NCBI RefSeq assembly: GCF_003202695.1
Contig: NZ_QGLL01000006.1
Location: 186,001-250,000 of the forward strand
Reading direction: 5' to 3'
Source of the DNA: Bifidobacterium asteroides
GTDB taxonomy: Bacteria; Actinomycetota; Actinomycetes; Actinomycetales; Bifidobacteriaceae
Length of the DNA stretch: 64,000 nt
The translations under genes were made by a program, and so were the position numbers. The notes beneath the pieces are model-generated. The model was given only the letters and a program-made list of their open reading frames with translations. It was not told the DNA's origin and ran no database searches. Positions 18,940 to 29,459 of this stretch are shown here, piece by piece. Numbering within the stretch: position 1 is the first letter of the stretch; every line of letters begins with the position of its first letter.

Positions 18940-21900
18940 ATGGGTGAACTCCTGGCTGGTTTCTCCCCGCAGACGGCCGACTGGTTTCGCCAGGCCTTTC
19001 CCGACGGGCCCACGCCGACCCAGGTTCAAGCCTGGCCGGCCATCCGCTCAGGCGGCGATGCGCTGATCATTTCGCCAACTGGTTCGGGCAAGACCCTGGC
19101 AGCCTTTCTCTGGGCCATCGACGAGCTTATGACCAGGCCCAGAAGCTCGCGGAAGCCTGGGGTCGCCGTGCTCTACATCTCGCCCATGAAGGCCCTGGGG
19201 ACGGACGTGGCCCGCAACCTACAGGCTCCGCTGGACGGTATCGCTGAGCGCTTTCAACGGCAGGGGCTCAAGGCGCCCAAGGTCAGGACGGGCATCCGCA
19301 CCGGGGACACTGATGCCCGCGGTCGCAGGGCACTGGCCGCCCATCCGCCGGATATTCTGGTCACCACCCCCGAATCCCTCTATTTGATGCTGACCTCCAA
19401 AGCGGCGAACACGCTGAAGAACGTCCAGACCGTTATCGTGGACGAAGTCCACGTTTTGGCGGGCAATAAGCGCGGGGCCCATCTAGCGCTGAGCCTGGAG
19501 CGGCTGGACGACCTGATCGGCAGGCCCGTCCAGCGAATCGGCCTGTCGGCTACGGTCCGACCGCCCGAGCAGGTCGCGCATTTTCTGGGCGGCAGCCGTC
19601 CGGTCAGCCTGATCCGGCCCCAGTCGTCCACGGCCATGGACCTGCGCTTGGTCGAGCCCCTGGAGGACATGGGAGATCTGGCTGCTCCGCCCGGTGAATC
19701 CAGGCAGGAGGGACGGGAGAGCGACCAAAGGAGCGGATCCATCTGGCCGGCCGTCGAGCGGGCCATTCTGGACCAGGTTCTGGCCCATCGCACCACCTTG
19801 GTCTTTGTCAACTCCCGAGGCCTCGCCGAGCGTCTGACTGCCCGGCTGAACGATCTGCACCAAACCGATTTGAACCAGGGCAGTCGGGGTTGGAAGGGGC
19901 GTGACCGGCTGATTCCCTCCGTCAAACCCGGCGAACTCAAAGACAGGTCCGAGCAGGCTAGAGAGCACGTCCACTACGATTCGGCTGCCGGCTCCACTTC
20001 CGAGAGGACCTCGGGTCAGACTATCGACGAACCAATTGCCATGGCTCACCATGGTTCGGTCTCCAAGGAACGTCGCCGACAGGTGGAGGACGATCTCAAG
20101 GCCGGCAGACTGCGGTGCGTGGTAGCCACCTCCAGCCTGGAGCTGGGCATCGATATGGGCTCGGTCGATCTGGTCATCCAGGTCAACGCCCCTCCGTCGA
20201 CCGCTTCGGGGCTGCAGCGGGTGGGCCGTGCCGACCACCAGGTCGGTCGGGTATCGCAAGCCAGACTTTTTCCGCTGACCCGCAAGCAGATCCTGGAGTG
20301 CACGGCCAGCATGGAAAGCATGGTCCAGGGCGACATCGAACCCACTGTCATGCCCGGCAGTCCCCTGGACGTTCTGGCTCAACAGACGGTGGCCGCGGCT
20401 GCCATGGGTCCGCTCAGGGAGCGAGACTGGCTGGCCACGGTCAGACGGGCCGCGCCCTTCGCTCACCTGGACGAACAGGTCTACCGGTCGGTGCTGGGCA
20501 TGCTTAGCGGCGCCTACACCTCCCAGGACTTCACCGCCTTCCGTCCCATCCTGGTCTGGGACCACCAGACAGGCACCCTGACTGTTCGCCCCGGCGCACA
20601 GCGTCTGGCGGTCACCTCTGGAGGCACGATTCCCGACCGCGGCTCCTACAGCGTGGTCATGCCCTCTGAAGCTGCCGGTGGCAAGCCGCGGCGAGTGGGG
20701 GAGCTGGACGAGGAAATGGTCTACGAGTCCCGCAAGGGGGACGTGATCACCCTGGGCACTACCTCCTGGAGGATTCAGCAGATCACCCGCGATCGTGTGG
20801 TGGTAGTACCCGCTCCGGGACGCTCCGCTAGGCTGCCCTTCTGGCATGGGGAGGGCGCCGGCCGTGACCCAGCCTTCGGCCGTCGCTTGGGTAGGCTTGC
20901 TAGGGAACTGTCACAGGGTCTAATACCAGCAGTCCAGACTGCCTCCGGTTGGCCGAGCTTCACGCAAGACGTCTGCTCTCGTCTGCTGGAGGACGGCCTG
21001 GATCGTGCTGCGATCGACAATCTGGCCGCCTTTCTGGCTGAGCAGCAGGCCTCCACCGGCCAGGTTCCCGACGATCGTCACCTGGTGGTCGAGCGCTGCC
21101 CCAACGAAGAGGGCGACCTGAGGCTGATCCTCCACTCGCCTTACGGCCGCAGGGTCAACGAGCCCTGGGCCCTGGCCATCGCCTCCAGGCTCTCCCGCGA
21201 GCGCGGTTACGACGGATCTGTATGGGCGGGAGAGGACGGCATCGTCGTGCAGATTCCGGGCACCGATGCCTTCCTGGAAGATCAGCGAATATTCGGATTC
21301 ACCCCCGATCAGGTGGAGCGCGAGGTTAGACGACATCTGGCTGGCTCAGCGCTCTTCCATGCCCGCTTCCGCCAGTGCGCAGCCCGCTCGCTCTATATGC
21401 CCAGGATGGAGCCCGGCCGCAGGGTTCCGCTCTGGCAGCAGCGCCTGCGAGCCTCTCGTCTGCTGGACGCGGCCCTGAAAGAGGATGACTTCCCCCTGGT
21501 TCTTGAGACCATGCGCGAATGTCTGCAGGACGTCTACGACATGCCTGCTCTGCGCGAGCTCATGACTGACCTGGAGCAGGGGAGCGCCAGTCTGGTTCCG
21601 GCCTCGACCCGGACCCCCTCGCCTATGGCCTCAGGGCTGCTCTTCGGCTACCTGGGGACCTTCATGTATCAGTACGACATGCCTAAGGCCGAGCGCGACG
21701 CCAGCATGCTGGCCATCGACTCCGATCTGCTGGAGCGGATGGTAGGCCGAGTGGATATGGCCGACCTCCTGGACCAGGAGACTGTCGACCAGGTGACTGC
21801 TGATCTCCAGCGGCTTTCGCCTAGGACCCAGGCTAGGGGGGCCGAAGGCCTGGCCGACCTGTTGCGCACTCTGGGACCCATGGATCTGGCCGATATTCGT

Positions 21901-23841
21901 CGGCGCCTGCATGGGCAGAAGAACGAACCGGTGACGGATGCACAGGTCCGGGCCATGCTGGAGGATCTGCAAACCCAGTCCAGGGTGATTCGGATCAGAC
22001 TAGGCAGACGCGACTGCTGGGTATGGGCCGGTCAGGCAGGGCGCCTGGCGGCGATCCTGGGCACTGACATTCAGCCGTCCGCCCAGTCCAAAACGGAATC
22101 AGACAGTGAGGCCTTCGACCAGCTGGTCCGGCAATATGCGGCAGTCCATGGGCCATTCACCACTGAAGATCTGGCCGGTCACCTGGGTATGGGCAGCGCT
22201 CTCCTGGAGGACAGACTGCGCTCCCTGGCCGCTCGCGAGCTGCTTATGACCGGGGTTTTCCCCAGGCCTGACCTGAGTGCCTACGGTGAGCACGGATGGG
22301 AGGGGGGCGAGCCGCGTCGAGGGTGGCTGGATCCCGAGGTCTTCCGTCGGCTGCGCTCGCGGTCATTAGCCAAGGCTAGCAAGGCCGCCAGCCCGGTCCC
22401 GGGCCATGTCTACAGCGACTTTCTTCTTCATCGTCAGGGTTTAGCGCCTTGGGGCCAAGAGCCTTTGATGGGTACCGAGGGGCTTCTGGAGGTGGTCGGG
22501 CAGCTGGAGGGGCTGGTTCTGCCGCCTGCGCTCTGGGAGTCGGCCATCTTTCCGGCCAGGGTGCGCGATTATGGTCCCGCATTGATGGACGATCTGCTGG
22601 CCTCAGGTCAGGTGGTATGGGTGGGCGGCGACCAGGGTGATGGCCCCCTGGGTGCCATGGCCTTTTATTTGACCGAGGACTTGAATGCAGAGCTTTCCCG
22701 GCAAGTCACTGGTTCACCACCTGCTGTTGATGAGGAGGGCAAGTCGAGCGACTCCGGCGATCTGCAGAAGGTCCTGCTGGATGTTCTGGCTGACGGTGGA
22801 GCATACCGCTTCGATCGGCTTCTACGCGCCTGCGCCGGCCGGGGCGGCAGTGATCCTGAATCCCCCAGCCAGGAGAACCTGGCTCGCTCTCTCTGGGGGC
22901 TGGTCAGGCATGGACTGGTCACCAACGCTTCCCTGGCTCCGGTTCGGCGTCTGATCCGCGGATCAAGTCCTCATTCCTCGGGAAGGGCCCGTCGTTTGCC
23001 GCACGCGTTGCGCGGACGGGGCGCTTACCTGGGCCGTTCGGCATTGGCACGGAAGACTGGCTCATCAGCGCTGTCAGCGGCCTCGGAGGGATTCTGGATT
23101 CTGGTTGCAGATGAGCACAGGGCTGCAGAAGGCGCAGCGGGGCTTGGCACGGCTGATCCAAGAGACAGACCTAAGGACAGCCAGGTCGATGACCGGCAAC
23201 GAACTGTTCGTCTGGTCCAGGACGGGCAAGCCATCCTGGACCGCTATGGGCTCCTGTCCCCGGTTCTGCCTGAGGTGCGATCAATTCCGGGCGGATTCTC
23301 GGCTCTCTACCAGGTTTGCAGGCGCATGGAGGAGGCCGGCCAGCTGACACGTGGGATCATCGTCGATGGTTTCGGCGGCGCTCAATTCGCCCCCAGGGAG
23401 GTCATCGATCAGCTCAGAGGCTTCCAAGAGGACGAGCACAACGATGGTGGTGGCGTGGAGCATCGGCCGCCTGAACCAGTTGTCATGGATGTGACCGATC
23501 CTGCCAACCTCTATGGCACGGCCCTTCCATGGCCTGCCACATCGGGGGATGGCGGCAGTCGTCCCATTCGGAGGATGGGGAACCTCTTAGTGCAGAGTCG
23601 AGGCCGAGCCCTGGTCTATGCGGCGCCCAAGGGGCATCATCTGCTGGTCTTCGGGCAACCCGACCGTGAATTGCTGGAGGCTGCTTTCTCCCAACTGGTC
23701 TCATGGCTGAGCCGGGATGGGCAGGAACGCATCCTCTTCAGCGATGCCAATGGCCGACCTTTGACCATGCGCGAACCAGTGGGCATGGCCCTGGCCGCCG
23801 CTGGATTCACGGCCGGGCCGGGCGGCATGGCTCTCTACTGA
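18940..23841 (+). CDS. lhr: Large ATP-dependent helicase Lhr
   Basis: A 1633-residue superfamily 2 helicase of the Lhr type. Motif I is SPTGSGKT (45-52), motif II VDEVHVLAGNKRG, motif III GLSATVRPPEQVA, and motif VI region QRVGRADHQVG. After the two RecA folds come the winged helix, Lhr-core (about 560-860) and the very long C-terminal extension typical of Lhr in Actinobacteria and Gammaproteobacteria (about 1500 residues). Mycobacterial Lhr is a 3'-5' translocase with preference for RNA:DNA hybrids and is induced by DNA damage. ATG 18940 has GGAGAGGAG ten bases upstream; GTG 18931 is too close to it. The stop is 17 bases from the convergent parC. Confidence 0.93.
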   Translation: MGELLAGFSPQTADWFRQAFPDGPTPTQVQAWPAIRSGGDALIISPTGSGKTLAAFLWAIDELMTRPRSSRKPGVAVLYISPMKALGTDVARNLQAPLDGIAERFQRQGLKAPKVRTGIRTGDTDARGRRALAAHPPDILVTTPESLYLMLTSKAANTLKNVQTVIVDEVHVLAGNKRGAHLALSLERLDDLIGRPVQRIGLSATVRPPEQVAHFLGGSRPVSLIRPQSSTAMDLRLVEPLEDMGDLAAPPGESRQEGRESDQRSGSIWPAVERAILDQVLAHRTTLVFVNSRGLAERLTARLNDLHQTDLNQGSRGWKGRDRLIPSVKPGELKDRSEQAREHVHYDSAAGSTSERTSGQTIDEPIAMAHHGSVSKERRRQVEDDLKAGRLRCVVATSSLELGIDMGSVDLVIQVNAPPSTASGLQRVGRADHQVGRVSQARLFPLTRKQILECTASMESMVQGDIEPTVMPGSPLDVLAQQTVAAAAMGPLRERDWLATVRRAAPFAHLDEQVYRSVLGMLSGAYTSQDFTAFRPILVWDHQTGTLTVRPGAQRLAVTSGGTIPDRGSYSVVMPSEAAGGKPRRVGELDEEMVYESRKGDVITLGTTSWRIQQITRDRVVVVPAPGRSARLPFWHGEGAGRDPAFGRRLGRLARELSQGLIPAVQTASGWPSFTQDVCSRLLEDGLDRAAIDNLAAFLAEQQASTGQVPDDRHLVVERCPNEEGDLRLILHSPYGRRVNEPWALAIASRLSRERGYDGSVWAGEDGIVVQIPGTDAFLEDQRIFGFTPDQVEREVRRHLAGSALFHARFRQCAARSLYMPRMEPGRRVPLWQQRLRASRLLDAALKEDDFPLVLETMRECLQDVYDMPALRELMTDLEQGSASLVPASTRTPSPMASGLLFGYLGTFMYQYDMPKAERDASMLAIDSDLLERMVGRVDMADLLDQETVDQVTADLQRLSPRTQARGAEGLADLLRTLGPMDLADIRRRLHGQKNEPVTDAQVRAMLEDLQTQSRVIRIRLGRRDCWVWAGQAGRLAAILGTDIQPSAQSKTESDSEAFDQLVRQYAAVHGPFTTEDLAGHLGMGSALLEDRLRSLAARELLMTGVFPRPDLSAYGEHGWEGGEPRRGWLDPEVFRRLRSRSLAKASKAASPVPGHVYSDFLLHRQGLAPWGQEPLMGTEGLLEVVGQLEGLVLPPALWESAIFPARVRDYGPALMDDLLASGQVVWVGGDQGDGPLGAMAFYLTEDLNAELSRQVTGSPPAVDEEGKSSDSGDLQKVLLDVLADGGAYRFDRLLRACAGRGGSDPESPSQENLARSLWGLVRHGLVTNASLAPVRRLIRGSSPHSSGRARRLPHALRGRGAYLGRSALARKTGSSALSAASEGFWILVADEHRAAEGAAGLGTADPRDRPKDSQVDDRQRTVRLVQDGQAILDRYGLLSPVLPEVRSIPGGFSALYQVCRRMEEAGQLTRGIIVDGFGGAQFAPREVIDQLRGFQEDEHNDGGGVEHRPPEPVVMDVTDPANLYGTALPWPATSGDGGSRPIRRMGNLLVQSRGRALVYAAPKGHHLLVFGQPDRELLEAAFSQLVSWLSRDGQERILFSDANGRPLTMREPVGMALAAAGFTAGPGGMALY

Positions 23842-23858
23842 GTGTCTGCTGAGCGTTC

Positions 23859-26492
23859 TCAGGCTACGAAGGCGATGGGCCCTGCCAGCTCCTGGCCGGA
23901 GGCATCGCGACGCATGTCCACGTCGGGCAGCTCGATCGGCGACCCGGCGGCGGTGCTGGCATGCAGCGGCCAAGCGCCTACTCGAGCCAGCAGCAGGGTG
24001 TCCTGCCCCTTGAGGAAGCGCTGGGAGCGTACGCCGCCCGTGCCACGGCCCTTGACTGGATACATCTCCAGCGGAGTAAGCTTGGCTGCCCCGTTTTCGG
24101 TCCCGGGCAAGGCCTCGGAGTCACCGGCTACGGTCAGGACCACGGCCCCGGCCTGGATGCTCATGCCATCCTCGCCGGTCTCCTCATAGGTCCAGCTGAT
24201 CTCTCCGGCCGGCACGACCGCGAAAGTGACGACCTGGCAGCCTTGGCTCAAACGGATGCCCGCCATGCCGGCCGCATTGCGACCCTGGGGTCGAACCTTG
24301 TTTCCGGTGAAGGTCAGCAGGCTGGCATCCGAGGAGATGAACACCATGCGGTCCTGTTCCTGACAGGGGGCTGCGAAGACCACCTGATCCTCCCTCTTCA
24401 GGTCGATGATCGACCAGGAATCCATGGTGGTCGGCGACTCCCTGTTCCAGCGCTTGACCGTGCCAAGACGGGTGCCTAGGGCCAGAGGCCGGGAGTCTGC
24501 CATGTCGATGACGGTGATGGCGTGCTCGTCCGCTTGGGCGTCGGTGCTGGTGGTCCCGCCAAGGAGCTCGTCAGCCACGATGCCCCCGCTCAGGTTGGGG
24601 TTAGCGGTGGCGGGGATCATCGGCAGATCGGCCACGGGGGCGGTGATTAGCCGTCCGGCCGTGGTGACCAGGCCATAGGTAGCCAAGGTGGTGGTGGCGA
24701 ATATGGCGATGATCTGGTCGTCATGCCCCCGATCCTGGTTACGGGGCCGAGATCGCCAGGCATCCAGGGCACCCGATGTGCTGCGTGCCAGCAGACCTGT
24801 GGCGCTCATCATGACCGTACAGGGCTTATCCTCCATGTGCAGGTCGCCGCCGTCACCGCTGAGGCTGGCTTTTCCGCTGGCCAGCAGTGCAGACTGGTTG
24901 CCAGCAGCAGCCTTGCCGGGGGTTTGCTGAGCCGTCTGCTGATCGCTGGCTGCCGACTGCACTGGGGACAGGTCTCCGGAAGGCTCCTGGTCCAGGATGA
25001 CTGTGCGCCTGGGCGTGCCCCACTGGGCCACCGCCTGATCCATCTCCTGGATAACCACCCGGTCCAGCTCGGCCGAGGAGTCCAGAATCCGCTCAAGTTC
25101 CTCTAGCTGCTTGTTGAGGTCGTCGCGCTCACCCTCCAGCTCGATCCTGCTCATCTTGGTCAGCCGCCGCAGCCGCAGGTCAAGAATGTACTGGGCCTGG
25201 GTCTGATCCAGATCGAAGACCGCCATCAGCTTGGTCTTAGCAGCATCCGCATCGTCCGAGCTGCGGATGACCTGGATGACTTCGTCGATGTCGACCAGTG
25301 CCAGCAGGAGCCCCTCTACCAGATGCAGACGTTCCAGGGCCTTCTTGCGCCGGAACTCGCTGCGCCGATGGATGACCGTACGCCGGTGCTCTACCCAGAC
25401 CTCCAGAAGCTCCTTAAGCCCCATGGTTCTGGGTCGTCCGTGGACCAGGGCCACGTTGTTGATGGTGAAGGAGTCTTCCAGCGGCGTGTATTTGAAGAGC
25501 TTGCCCAGCACCTTGCCTGGATCGAATCCCGTTTTGATCTCGATGACCAGTCGGGTTCCGTTGTGCCGGTCGGTCAGGTCGATGGCGCTGGAGATGCCCT
25601 CGAGCTTGTGGCTGCGCACCCCATCGGAGATGCGTTCCAGAACTCGCTCCGGGCCCACCATGAAGGGCAGTTCGGTGACCACGATGGCCTTTTTGCGGGC
25701 GGTCACGTTCTCCAGGTGGGTGACGGACCTGGTAACGAAGGCTCCCCGGCCGTGCTCGTAGGCCTTGCGAATGCCGTCCCGTCCAACGATGATTCCGCCG
25801 CCGGGCAGATCCGGGCCGGGCACATAGCGCATGAGTTCATCCAGCCCTGCGTCCGGGTGCGCCATCAGATATTTGGCGGCGGCCACCACCTCGCCCAGGT
25901 TGTGGGTAATCATATTGGTGGCCATGCCCACGGCGATGCCCGAGGCTCCGTTGACCAGCAGATTGGGTATGGCCGAGGGCAGGACCTGAGGCTCTTTTAA
26001 CTTGTTGTCGTAGTTGGGGGAGAAGTCCACCGTGTCCTGGTCGATATCGGCGTTCATGCCCAGAGCCGCAGGAGCCAGCCTGGCCTCGGTATAGCGGGAG
26101 GCGGCAGGGCCATCGTCCAAAGATCCGAAGTTGCCGTGGCCGTCTACCAGGGGCAGACGCATGGCAAAGGGCTGGGCCAGCCGGACCATGGCCTCGTAAA
26201 TGGATGAGTCGCCATGGGGGTGCAACTTGCCCATGACCTCGCCCACAGCCCTGGCGGACTTCATATAGGGGCGGTCAGGGTTGAGGTTCATCTGTCCCAT
26301 CTGGTAGATGATCCGCCGCTGAACAGGCTTGAGTCCGTCACGAGCATCGGGCAGGGCCCGGGCGTAGATGACCGAGTAGGCGTATTCCAGGAAGGACTTG
26401 CTCATCTCCTCGTTCAGAGGGGTTTCGACGATGTGCTCCTTGACCTGCCGGGGGTCGTACCCCGCCGCCTTGCTCCTGCGATGAGTTGCCAT
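23859..26492 (-). CDS. parC: DNA topoisomerase IV subunit A
   Basis: An 877-residue GyrA/ParC-type subunit that breaks and rejoins DNA. The catalytic tyrosine is Tyr134 in [10 protein letters not shown]. The quinolone-resistance region [12 protein letters not shown] keeps Ser96 and Glu100, the drug-sensitive residues. A coiled-coil region with [23 protein letters not shown] follows, then a C-terminal beta-pinwheel that lacks a clear GyrA box. ATG 26492 has GGAGCAGGAG seven bases upstream; a TTG two codons earlier is less likely. It is convergent with lhr and lies near parE. The two subunits are therefore encoded on opposite strands rather than in one operon. Confidence 0.92.
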   Translation of the reverse strand: MATHRRSKAAGYDPRQVKEHIVETPLNEEMSKSFLEYAYSVIYARALPDARDGLKPVQRRIIYQMGQMNLNPDRPYMKSARAVGEVMGKLHPHGDSSIYEAMVRLAQPFAMRLPLVDGHGNFGSLDDGPAASRYTEARLAPAALGMNADIDQDTVDFSPNYDNKLKEPQVLPSAIPNLLVNGASGIAVGMATNMITHNLGEVVAAAKYLMAHPDAGLDELMRYVPGPDLPGGGIIVGRDGIRKAYEHGRGAFVTRSVTHLENVTARKKAIVVTELPFMVGPERVLERISDGVRSHKLEGISSAIDLTDRHNGTRLVIEIKTGFDPGKVLGKLFKYTPLEDSFTINNVALVHGRPRTMGLKELLEVWVEHRRTVIHRRSEFRRKKALERLHLVEGLLLALVDIDEVIQVIRSSDDADAAKTKLMAVFDLDQTQAQYILDLRLRRLTKMSRIELEGERDDLNKQLEELERILDSSAELDRVVIQEMDQAVAQWGTPRRTVILDQEPSGDLSPVQSAASDQQTAQQTPGKAAAGNQSALLASGKASLSGDGGDLHMEDKPCTVMMSATGLLARSTSGALDAWRSRPRNQDRGHDDQIIAIFATTTLATYGLVTTAGRLITAPVADLPMIPATANPNLSGGIVADELLGGTTSTDAQADEHAITVIDMADSRPLALGTRLGTVKRWNRESPTTMDSWSIIDLKREDQVVFAAPCQEQDRMVFISSDASLLTFTGNKVRPQGRNAAGMAGIRLSQGCQVVTFAVVPAGEISWTYEETGEDGMSIQAGAVVLTVAGDSEALPGTENGAAKLTPLEMYPVKGRGTGGVRSQRFLKGQDTLLLARVGAWPLHASTAAGSPIELPDVDMRRDASGQELAGPIAFVA

Positions 26493-26597
26493 GCTCAAGC
26501 TCCTGCTCCTTTACGTTCCGCCTTATGATAACCGGACGGTCCGCCAAAGCGTGCGTGCTTGACCCCATGTGTCGACCTGGGGTCTGACCGTGCTTGA

Positions 26598-27830
26598 ATG
26601 GGAGGCATGGGCCTGGATACACCTGACATGAAGGAACTGCTGCAGCCGAGTCTGCCTATCCAATACGGTGACCAGGCGGAGCGCAACCATGTCGGGGGAC
26701 CCCGGCATCTATCCGCCGTCCTGCCCGCCCTGAGCGCCTGTCTGGGGATGCCTGTGGCCACTGACGTCCACCCGTCCGCAAAGGCCCTTCAGGAGGCCCT
26801 GGAGCTGCCGGATGCCCGGTCAGTGGTCGTTGTCTTGGTGGATGGGTTGGGATTCTGGAACCTGGTCAGCCGTCAGGGCCATGTGCCCTATCTGCGCTCG
26901 CTGCTGTCCGAACCCATCAATCAGCGTCCCCTATACACCAGCCTGCCCTCGACGACCGTGGCGGCCATGGGGGTTTTCGGCACCGGAACCAGCCCTGGGC
27001 TGACCGGCATGACCGGTTACACTCAGCTGAATCCCGACACTGGCCAGTTGGGCCAGATGATCCAGTTCAGAGGGGCTCAGGATCCCGAGCTCCTGCAGCG
27101 CCGTCCAACGGTCTTCGAGACTCTCCAGGCGCGAGGGGTCAGGGTGACTTCTTCGGGCCTGCCGCGTTTTCGCGAATCCGCCTTGACTCGTGCGGCTCTG
27201 CGTGGCGGGGAGTATCTGGCCCATAACCACTCCCGTCAGCGTTTACTGGCCGCCTGCCAGGCTGCTAGTCAGCCGGGGCTGACCTACCTCTACATTCGCG
27301 ATGTGGACAAGGTGGGCCACCACAGCGGATGGGAGAGCGAGGAATGGGTGGCCGCTCTCGAAGCCACCGATGCCCAGTTGGCCGAGCTTCATCGCCGCCT
27401 GCCCGCCGGGACTCTGACGGTGATCGTAGCCGATCATGGCATGGTCGAAACCGATCAGGACCAGCGCATTGATATCGCCCAAGACCCTGAGCTGAACAAG
27501 GATGTGCGACTGGTGGGCGGCGAGCCCAGAGCGGTCATGCTCTATCTGGACAAGGGGGCGGATCCCCGAATCGTGGCTGCCCGCTGGCGTGATCGACTGG
27601 GGGAGCGGGCTTGGGTGCTGACCCGGGACCAGGCCATCAAACAGGGAATCTTCGGCCCTGTGGATGCTCGGATTCGCCCTGTGATTGGCGACCTTCTGGT
27701 TCTGGCCGGTGACCGTACTACTCTGGTGGATTCGGCTGATCAGACTGATGCAGCGACCAGGCTACCTGGCGTCCATGGTTCGTGGACACGTCTTGAGACA
27801 CAGATTCCCTGCCTGATCGATCTGGTCTGA
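26598..27830 (+). CDS. Alkaline phosphatase superfamily protein (phosphodiesterase/nucleotide pyrophosphatase type)
   Basis: A protein of about 410 residues with the type I phosphodiesterase fold. A metal-binding and nucleophile region is VVVVLVDGLGFWNL and SLPSTTVAAMGVFGTG (Thr of STT is the likely nucleophile). Metal ligands appear later in YIRDVDKVGHHSGW and VIVADHGMVE, with a final GVHGSW. It should hydrolyse phosphodiester or pyrophosphate bonds, but the substrate is not readable. No signal peptide is evident, so it is probably cytosolic. In Actinobacteria such genes often lie near the SepH/dUTPase region, as here. ATG 26598 has no clear ribosome site; ATG 26607 and 26628 are alternatives. 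Confidence 0.85.
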   Translation: MGGMGLDTPDMKELLQPSLPIQYGDQAERNHVGGPRHLSAVLPALSACLGMPVATDVHPSAKALQEALELPDARSVVVVLVDGLGFWNLVSRQGHVPYLRSLLSEPINQRPLYTSLPSTTVAAMGVFGTGTSPGLTGMTGYTQLNPDTGQLGQMIQFRGAQDPELLQRRPTVFETLQARGVRVTSSGLPRFRESALTRAALRGGEYLAHNHSRQRLLAACQAASQPGLTYLYIRDVDKVGHHSGWESEEWVAALEATDAQLAELHRRLPAGTLTVIVADHGMVETDQDQRIDIAQDPELNKDVRLVGGEPRAVMLYLDKGADPRIVAARWRDRLGERAWVLTRDQAIKQGIFGPVDARIRPVIGDLLVLAGDRTTLVDSADQTDAATRLPGVHGSWTRLETQIPCLIDLV

Positions 27831-27876
27831 CTGCTTCGGATAAAGGACACAGTCCTCATCGATGTGCTTTTTAGAC

Positions 27877-28998
27877 CTACTTGCCGAAGAGTATCTCATC
27901 CCAGCTGGGTACAGCCGACCGCCCTGAATGTTTTTTGTCGCTCTTATTGTGGCGACGCTCCCTGGGATCATTCCCCTGATTGTCCTGCAGGGCATCTTCG
28001 TCTTGATGCTGCCGCTGGAATCGCTCCTGACCAGCCCCGCTAGCGTTTTCCTCGTCCTGACCCCGTCCATGGTTCAGCACAGGCAGGACTATGGTGGACT
28101 CGGTGTCACTGATGGGGTTATGCTCGCTCGTGTTTGGCTTATCGTTCAGCTCGGCACGGGGATGGTCCGTTTCTTGGCCTGCTGTATTTTCCTGGCCCTC
28201 CTTGGGATTGCCATAGAGCCAGGCTGTGAGCGCTGCCTGACGCTCTCCATCCGCCTGACCGCCACCGCCATTATTCGACGTCAGCTCTTCACAGTCATCT
28301 TCAGCGGTTTGCCGAAAGGAATCCTCCTGGCGGCGGGGCTGTATGTCTGCCCAGTTGTCTGTCTCAGCGGCAGAGTTCTGATCCCAGGCGGGCCACTCCT
28401 GTCGATGCTCGTCTGTGGAATCATCCAGCAGCATCCTGGCTGCGCTGTTCAAACAGGTCACGGTGTTGTCTCGCATGTTCCAGGTCCAATGGGCATTGAA
28501 GATTCGATTGTCCAGAGTAAACACGCCATTGATGTTCCAAGGCTCGTACCCTCGCCTGGTAGCCTGCCAGGTAATCTGTCCCAGGCTGACTCCTGTACCG
28601 GATAGCACCTTGCTGATCAGATCCTGGTTGTTTCGGCCGCCCGAGCCCTTGGGCGCCGGCATGGTCAGGAACTGCTCGATGGCGTACTTCTTCTCGATTT
28701 CCACCGGGGCTGCGAAACGCCGTACCAGCGCTTCGTTGACAGCGTATTGCTGGGCCACCTGCTCCGGTCGAGCGCCGGCGCGCACAGCCGCTTGAATGGC
28801 AGAGACGGGCAGGGGCTTGGACTTGCCGGTCTGGGGGTCCACATCCTCTTCCTCCTTTACCTGCTTAGCCTCAAGAATGGCGCGATCAAGCGCATCGTCG
28901 ACTCTTACGACGAAGTGCCGGTGGTCACAGATGAAGACCAGATCGCCCCTGTCATCGACATGGTCAAAGCTGGCCATTCTGGTCCCATTCTCAGACAT
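27877..28998 (-). CDS. sepH: Septation protein SepH
   Basis: A 373-residue protein. Residues 1-185 form the DUF3071/SepH N-terminal domain: MASFDHVDDRGDLVFIC, a helix-turn-helix-like AIQAAVRAGARPEQVAQQY, and a tryptophan-rich part (SLGQITWQATRRGYEPWNINGVF and AHWTWNM). The rest is low-complexity, acidic and Gln/Asn-rich, ending in a conserved-style tail RSAVPSWDEILFGK. In Streptomyces and mycobacteria SepH binds FtsZ and promotes assembly of the division ring; the short C-terminal motif is the usual end of the family. It is divergent from DUF4193 and dut, the standard neighbourhood. ATG 28998 is preceded by AGAGGATAGGGG. Confidence 0.93.
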   Translation of the reverse strand: MSENGTRMASFDHVDDRGDLVFICDHRHFVVRVDDALDRAILEAKQVKEEEDVDPQTGKSKPLPVSAIQAAVRAGARPEQVAQQYAVNEALVRRFAAPVEIEKKYAIEQFLTMPAPKGSGGRNNQDLISKVLSGTGVSLGQITWQATRRGYEPWNINGVFTLDNRIFNAHWTWNMRDNTVTCLNSAARMLLDDSTDEHRQEWPAWDQNSAAETDNWADIQPRRQEDSFRQTAEDDCEELTSNNGGGGQADGERQAALTAWLYGNPKEGQENTAGQETDHPRAELNDKPNTSEHNPISDTESTIVLPVLNHGRGQDEENASGAGQERFQRQHQDEDALQDNQGNDPRERRHNKSDKKHSGRSAVPSWDEILFGK

Positions 28999-29013
28999 GC
29001 ACGCCCCTATCCT

Positions 29014-29064
29014 CTTACGGTTCCTTTACAAGGCTTTAGATATTTCCATTGTGCCTTACGGTTC
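29014..29064. repeat. Direct repeat in the sepH/DUF4193 divergent promoter region
   Basis: CTTACGGTTC occurs at 29014-29023 and again at 29055-29064, 41 bases apart (about four helical turns). Each copy is followed by a TTTAC-rich stretch. It could be a paired regulator site between the sepH and DUF4193 starts. Confidence 0.5.
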
Positions 29065-29067
29065 GTA

Positions 29068-29096
29068 TTTTACGTGCTTTTGAAATCGTGTATCCT
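29068..29096 (+). promoter_or_regulatory. Possible promoter for DUF4193-dut
   Basis: TATCCT (29091-29096) could be a -10, with a poor -35 TTTTAC (29068-29073) 17 bases upstream. The second copy of the CTTACGGTTC repeat would lie just before it. Confidence 0.3.
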
Positions 29097-29165
29097 ATGC
29101 GCAGTACATATCGTGTGGAATGACCGGTGTGCAAGGTGCCTGGTCAAACAAGGAAAGGGTACACG

Positions 29166-29459
29166 ATGGCACAGGATTACGATACCCCGCGAGACAAGGA
29201 CGAAGACGAGGAATCCCTGCAGGAGCTGGGCAAAACCGGACAGGATGCCGGGGCCGACCTGGACGACGATGAGAACGCTATCGCCGAGGACTATGAGTTG
29301 CCTGGTGCTGACCTGAGCAATGAAGACTCCTCGGTGACTGTCATCCCCATGCAGGGCGATGAATTCATCTGCTCCAACTGCTTCCTGGTCAAGCACCGGA
29401 GCCAGCTGGCCTACACCACCCCTGATGGCAAGCCGGTCTGCAAGGAGTGCGCCGCCTAA
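29166..29459 (+). CDS. DUF4193 zinc-finger-like protein
   Basis: A 97-residue protein. The first 58 residues are very acidic (DKDEDEESLQELGK, DLDDDENAIAEDYELPG). The C-terminus carries two CxxC pairs, Cys69/Cys72 (FICSNCFLVKHRSQL) and Cys92/Cys95 (VCKECAA), forming a likely zinc ribbon. This is DUF4193, an actinobacterial family of unknown function that is almost always next to dut and sepH. ATG 29166 follows GGAAAGGG; the frame is open upstream to 29127 without support. Its TAA overlaps the dut ATG by one base (TAATG), which suggests translational coupling. Confidence 0.92.
   Translation: MAQDYDTPRDKDEDEESLQELGKTGQDAGADLDDDENAIAEDYELPGADLSNEDSSVTVIPMQGDEFICSNCFLVKHRSQLAYTTPDGKPVCKECAA

Noticed and set aside
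27840-27876. Terminator between the phosphodiesterase gene and sepH
   Set aside because: Only a 4-bp GGAC/GTCC stem is present; too weak to call.
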